This document shows positions 62,550-64,000 of a DNA stretch of 64,000 nucleotides, piece by piece. The translations under genes were made by a program, and so were the position numbers. How positions within the stretch are numbered: position 1 is the first letter of the stretch; the number at the start of each line of letters is the position of its first letter. A model generated the notes under the pieces. That model had not been told where the DNA came from. It was given only the letters and a program-made list of their open reading frames with translations, and did not search any database. Source of the stretch: Nocardioides terrigena (GTDB taxonomy: Bacteria > Actinomycetota > Actinomycetes > Propionibacteriales > Nocardioidaceae); NCBI RefSeq assembly GCF_003047265.1, contig NZ_PZYY01000007.1:186001-250000 (forward strand), given 5' to 3'.

Positions 62550-63203
62550 TCAGCCGAACGGCAGTGGCTCGGGCGCCAGGCTGACCGCCTTGGCCCGGGC
62601 GGCGGTGAGCCGGCGGCGGTGGTGCTGGCGGCACAGGACCTCGTAGGCCACCTCGGCGGGCGGCTCGTCGACGGTCTCGACGTCACCGACCACGACGACC
62701 TCTCCCTCGACCACCATCACGCCGTTCTCGGTGCGGGCGTTGTGGGTGGCCCGCTTGCCGCACCAGCACAGGGCCTCGACCTGCAGCACGTTCATCCGGT
62801 CGGCGAGCTCGACGAGGCGTGCGGAGCCCGGGAAGAGCATCGAGCGGAAGTCGGTGAGGATCCCGAAGGCGAACACGTCGATCTGGAGCTCGTCGACGAC
62901 CTTGGCGAGCTGGTCGATCTGCGCGGTCGTGTAGAACTGCGCCTCGTCGCAGATGAGGTAGTCGATGCGCCCACCCGCCGTCAGGGTGCTGACGACGTAC
63001 TGCCAGAAGTCGAAGTCGATCGGCACCTCGAGCGCGTCGTGCGTCAGCCCGAGCCGGCTCGACAGCACCGCCTCGCCGGCGCGGTCGTGGGACGTGAAGA
63101 TCCGGCCCACCCGCCCACGCGCGGCGTGGTTGTGGTTGGTCTGGAGCGCCAGGGTCGACTTGCCGGAGTCCATGGTGCCGGTGAAGAAGTGCAGTTCAGC
63201 CAC
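62550..63203 (-). CDS. tdk: Thymidine kinase
   Basis: The 217-residue type II thymidine kinase phosphorylates thymidine to dTMP. It has P-loop FFTGTMDSGKSTLALQ, IDYLICDEAQFYTTAQID, DVFAFGILTDFRSMLFPGS and a cysteine-containing zinc region CWCGKRATHNA. GTG 63203 is chosen because family members begin AELHFFTG; a GTG or ATG farther upstream (63221) adds six residues. Ends 10 bases after the phosphodiesterase stop (convergent). Confidence 0.94.
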   Translation of the reverse strand: MAELHFFTGTMDSGKSTLALQTNHNHAARGRVGRIFTSHDRAGEAVLSSRLGLTHDALEVPIDFDFWQYVVSTLTAGGRIDYLICDEAQFYTTAQIDQLAKVVDELQIDVFAFGILTDFRSMLFPGSARLVELADRMNVLQVEALCWCGKRATHNARTENGVMVVEGEVVVVGDVETVDEPPAEVAYEVLCRQHHRRRLTAARAKAVSLAPEPLPFG

Positions 63204-63252
63204 GAGGAGCGATCCTGTCACAGCCGACCGGGCGGGGCCGACGTCGCGGTAC

Positions 63253-63687
63253 CTACGCCGCGGAGTCGCTGCGCCGTGCGATGAGGAACGCGAGCCACAG
63301 CACGAAGACCGCGTCCTCGGGCGGCAGGTCCTTCGAGGTGGTCAGCTCGGGCCGGTTGGTCCACATCCGCGACCGGCGCACCGCGCCGATGGGCTCCTCG
63401 CCGTGGGAGAGCACGAGCCGGGTCGTCCAGATGCTGGGTGCGCCGAGGGAGTACGACGAGTGGCTCGTGTCGATGTCGTAGCGGCTGGTCCAGATGCTGC
63501 GACGGCGCGCCCGCATGCGGACCAGGCCGCCCGTCTCGGCCACCCGGTCGGACCCCGTGGCTCCAAAGCGCCACGCGACCCCGTCGATGTCGACCTCGGC
63601 CCGCTCGCGCACCCAGCTCCGCGACGCCGAGGCGACGGCGCGACCGTCGGCCAGCACCACGTCGCCCTTCCCCCACACGTAGTCCAC
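63253..63687 (-). CDS. Conserved-type hypothetical protein (144 aa)
   Basis: The 144-residue protein has regular beta-strand-like repeats such as VVLADGRAVASASRSWV and WTSRYDIDTSHSSYSL, then a hydrophobic C-terminus AVFVLWLAFLIARRSDSAA suggestive of a membrane tail. I do not recognise a family. GTG 63687. It is divergent from the rhodanese gene. Confidence 0.55.
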   Translation of the reverse strand: MDYVWGKGDVVLADGRAVASASRSWVRERAEVDIDGVAWRFGATGSDRVAETGGLVRMRARRRSIWTSRYDIDTSHSSYSLGAPSIWTTRLVLSHGEEPIGAVRRSRMWTNRPELTTSKDLPPEDAVFVLWLAFLIARRSDSAA

Positions 63688-63722
63688 GCGCCGACGCTAC
63701 GCCCGGGTGCAGGATGGGGGTC

Positions 63723-64000
63723 ATGACCGACACTCCGCTGATCTCGGCCGACGAGCTGCGTGAGGGGCTCGACGGCGTCACCGTCCTCGACGTCCGCTAC
63801 CGCCTCCTCGGGCCGCCCGGTGCGCCGGAGTTCACCGCCGGGCACGTCCCCGGGGCGGCGTACGTCGACCTGGACACCGATCTCTCCGACCCGCCCTCCG
63901 ACCCGGTCGACGACCGGGGCCGGCACCCCCTCCCGTCCAGCGAGCGGTTCATCGCGGCCATGCAGCGCGCGGGAGTCGGGCTCGAGGCGTCCGTGGTCGT
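63723..64000 (+). CDS. Rhodanese-like sulfurtransferase, N-terminal part (cut by window edge)
   Basis: The frame opens with MTDTPLISADELREGLDGVT, then VLDVRYRLLGPPGAPEFTAG and GHVPGAAYVDLDTDLSDPPS, as in thiosulfate/3-mercaptopyruvate sulfurtransferases. Only about 92 residues of the N-terminal (usually inactive) rhodanese domain are visible; the catalytic cysteine lies outside. ATG 63723. Confidence 0.9.
   Translation, partial: MTDTPLISADELREGLDGVTVLDVRYRLLGPPGAPEFTAGHVPGAAYVDLDTDLSDPPSDPVDDRGRHPLPSSERFIAAMQRAGVGLEASVV

Overview
The window is about 70% G+C, densely coding DNA with GTG/ATG starts, four-base ATGA gene overlaps and few intergenic gaps. The gene set (EF-P/NusB junction, DUF1206, KstR-type TetR regulator, DUF222/13E12 HNH protein, LipC-like esterase, UvrB, GNAT/CoA-ligase fusion, DUF5998) points to an actinomycete. 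Protein flavour and composition suggest Nocardioidaceae (Nocardioides-like); this is an inference, because no rRNA or other marker is present.

Layout. 1-3.0 kb: end of efp, nusB, a DUF1206 membrane protein and a flavin disulfide reductase. 3.1-7.0 kb: a class C serine hydrolase, an APH-type kinase, and a TetR regulator with a clear palindromic operator beside a methyltransferase. 7.0-9.7 kb: the most unusual locus. An ATP-dependent DNA ligase gene carries a low-GC insertion. The insertion supplies a divergent ligase 3' end plus an AbiJ_NTD4-type abortive-infection gene, and the displaced native ligase 3' end lies beyond it as a frameshifted remnant. A 14-bp direct repeat inside the ligase KTFKG codons bounds the insert.

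9.8-24.0 kb is mostly housekeeping and redox: tryptophan 2,3-dioxygenase, AlkA-like glycosylase, a response-regulator/thioredoxin-reductase fusion without its redox cysteines, cardiolipin synthase, a kelch-like lipoprotein, uvrB, a pair of Mce-associated-like proteins, a type-2 ferredoxin-NADP reductase and a DadA-like oxidase. 24.0-31.2 kb holds kstR, a KstR-like operator, a divergent GT4/methyltransferase/terpene-cyclase-fold operon, an S66 carboxypeptidase and a LipC-like esterase with a second KstR-like site. This suggests a local lipid/sterol regulon.

31.4-38.8 kb: secreted M28 and M43 peptidases, a dienelactone hydrolase, a P-loop kinase with an apparent internal deletion, DedA, hemerythrin, flavin reductase, a sulfotransferase-like protein and a LYS1-like dehydrogenase. 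38.8-42.9 kb is a looser accessory stretch with lower GC: small hypothetical, lipoprotein and membrane genes, dispersed repeats and hairpins. It ends at a DUF222/HNH gene whose start codon lies inside a perfect SOS (LexA) box and which is probably leaderless. 44.3-64.0 kb returns to dense chromosomal genes: sulfotransferase, SRPBCC and NAD-binding pair, M3 peptidase, a glycosyltransferase pair, DUF1028, GIY-YIG, an orphan LanC-like protein, Fpg/Nei, map, GNAT/acyl-CoA synthetase, DUF5998, phosphodiesterase, thymidine kinase and a truncated rhodanese. No tRNA, rRNA, CRISPR array, riboswitch or complete transposase was recognised.
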